A DNA stretch of 5,460 bases from an uncultured Clostridia bacterium (GTDB lineage: Bacteria > Bacillota > Clostridia > Lachnospirales > Anaerotignaceae), in contig CATZIM010000140.1 in NCBI GenBank assembly GCA_958420075.1, positions 1-5,460 on the forward strand. The letters run 5' to 3'. Below the pieces are notes generated by a model, which ran no database searches, was not told the DNA's origin, and saw only the letters and a list, made by a program, of their open reading frames with translations. Numbering within the stretch: the first letter of the stretch is position 1; each line of letters opens with the position of its first letter. Shown here one piece after another: positions 4,338-5,460 of the stretch. The position numbers were made by a program, and so were the translations under genes.

Positions 4338-5460
4338 TTATTTGTGACCTGCAGCTTTGTAAGCTTCGATACCTTTGCCCAGCAGTTCGATACCTCTAGC
4401 CATATCGTCTGCGTTCAGGATGTAAGCGATACGCAGTTCGTTTTTGCCCAGACCGGGTGTAGCGTAGAAGCCTTCAGCAGGAGCATACATAACTGTTTCG
4501 TTGTTGTCTCTGAATTCTTTCAGCAGGAACAGCAGCAGATCTTCTGCGTTTTCAACGGGCAGTTTGCATGTGATGTAGAAAGCACCGCCGGGTTTTTCGC
4601 AAACAACGCCGGGGATCTTTTTCAGAGCGTCGAATGTAACGTCTCTTCTGTGTTCATATTCAGCTCTTACGCTGTTGAAGAAGTCAGCGGGCAGTTTATA
4701 CATTGCTGTAGCGCCAACCATGTCCAGTGTAGGTACGCACAGACGACCCATAGCAATCTTGAATACCTGAGCCATGTATTCTTTGTTTTTACATACCATG
4801 CAGCCGATACGAGCGCCGCAAGCGGAGAATCTCTTGGAAACGGAGTCGATGATGATAACTCTGTCTTCGATGTCAGGAATCTGACCGAAGGATGTCATTT
4901 CTCTGCCGTCATAAGCGAATTCTCTGTAAACTTCGTCAGCCAGGATCCACAGATCATGTTCTTTTGCGAAGTCAGCGATAACTCTCATGTCATCTCTGGA
5001 CAGGATGCAGCCTGTAGGGTTACCAGGGTTAACGATGGAGATCATTTTTGTTTTGTCTGTTACAACAGCTTCCAGTCTTTCTCTGATAGCGTATTTGTAA
5101 CCTTCTTCAGCGTATGTTGTAACGGGTTTTACAACACCGTCAGCAGCCTGAATGAATGTCAGGTAGTTTGTGTAGTAAGGTTCAGCAACGATAACTTCAT
5201 CGCCGGGGTTGATGATGGACAGGAAAGCCAGTGTCAGTGCTTCGGAACCGCCGCTTGTGATCAGAACGTCGTTTCTTTCCAGATTCATGTTGAATCTCTT
5301 GAAGTAATCAACGATAGCGTCCTGCAGTTCAGGCAGACCCCAGGAACCAGCATAAGCCAGTACTTTCTGGTCAAAGCCTTTTACTGCTTCCCAGAATACG
5401 GAAGGTGTTTCGATATCGGGCTGACCGATGTTCAGGTGGTAAATTTTTACGCCTTCTGCT
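4338..5460 (-). CDS. PLP-dependent class I/II aminotransferase (aspartate/aromatic type), 5' end cut by window edge
   Basis: 374 codons including the stop are visible; roughly 20-25 N-terminal residues lie beyond the edge, judging from the usual length near 395. It is a fold-type I aminotransferase moving an amino group between an amino acid and a 2-oxoacid in the cytosol. Reading from the edge: NIGQPDIETP, then LAYAGSWGLPEL for the N-terminal substrate region, GGSEAL for PLP phosphate contacts, NPGNPTG, ADEVYREF with the Asp and Tyr that hold the PLP ring (codons near 4937 and 4928), and the Schiff-base Lys in SVSKRFSACGARIG (codon 4835-4833). Near the C-terminus LGKNELRIAY carries the carboxylate-binding Arg. 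This suits the AspB-like group found in Clostridia. Substrate (aspartate, aromatic or other) cannot be told from sequence. The Met at 5288 is internal, since homology continues unbroken upstream. Codon choice is strongly biased (Leu mostly CTG, Glu mostly GAA), suggesting high expression. Confidence 0.93.
   Translation of the reverse strand, partial: AEGVKIYHLNIGQPDIETPSVFWEAVKGFDQKVLAYAGSWGLPELQDAIVDYFKRFNMNLERNDVLITSGGSEALTLAFLSIINPGDEVIVAEPYYTNYLTFIQAADGVVKPVTTYAEEGYKYAIRERLEAVVTDKTKMISIVNPGNPTGCILSRDDMRVIADFAKEHDLWILADEVYREFAYDGREMTSFGQIPDIEDRVIIIDSVSKRFSACGARIGCMVCKNKEYMAQVFKIAMGRLCVPTLDMVGATAMYKLPADFFNSVRAEYEHRRDVTFDALKKIPGVVCEKPGGAFYITCKLPVENAEDLLLFLLKEFRDNNETVMYAPAEGFYATPGLGKNELRIAYILNADDMARGIELLGKGIEAYKAAGHK

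Noticed and set aside
5286..5288. Start of the aminotransferase at the Met codon 5288
   Set aside because: The frame upstream continues to the edge with conserved aminotransferase sequence (NIGQPDIETP, LAYAGSWGLPEL), so this Met is internal.

Overview
This window looks like a chromosomal segment from a low-to-mid GC Gram-positive anaerobe of the Firmicutes (Bacillota), most likely class Clostridia. The evidence is strong AGGAGG-type ribosome binding sites before nearly every gene, sigma-A promoters of TTGACN/TATAAT type, a PadR-DUF2812 module, a PerR-type Fur regulator, and hairpin-plus-T-tract terminators. The taxonomic call is an inference from style and gene families, not from a search.

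Layout. (1) Positions 1-1118 hold a leftward transcription unit: a sigma-A promoter with two overlapping identical dyads on its -10/start region, a PadR-family repressor (1037-714), a decayed DUF2812-like gene (691-359), and an intact second DUF2812-like gene (357 to the left edge). (2) Diverging from it, 1151-3025 is a two-gene rightward operon: an ECF-type sigma factor starting at a TTG codon (1215-1748), then a 424-residue single-pass membrane protein (1751-3025) that is the likely cognate anti-sigma factor or signal sensor. (3) A perfect 15-bp hairpin at 3031-3064 ends the convergent perR gene (3518-3093, leftward). perR has a clear promoter and an AT-rich candidate Per box over its -10 and start region. 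(4) Diverging from perR is trmL (3664-4173), a tRNA wobble-base 2'-O-methyltransferase with its own promoter and terminator. (5) After a second, bidirectional-looking hairpin comes a PLP-dependent class I aminotransferase (leftward, 4338 to the right edge), missing only its extreme N-terminus.

How the genes work together. The left half holds two self-contained signal-response modules placed back to back: PadR with its DUF2812 partner(s), and ECF sigma with its membrane partner. The right half is regulatory and housekeeping: peroxide/metal sensing, tRNA modification and amino-acid metabolism, each in its own transcription unit. I see no mobile element, CRISPR array, tRNA or rRNA. The least ordinary items are the multiply broken DUF2812 copy beside an intact one, the twin overlapping operator, and the uncharacterised membrane partner of the ECF sigma factor.
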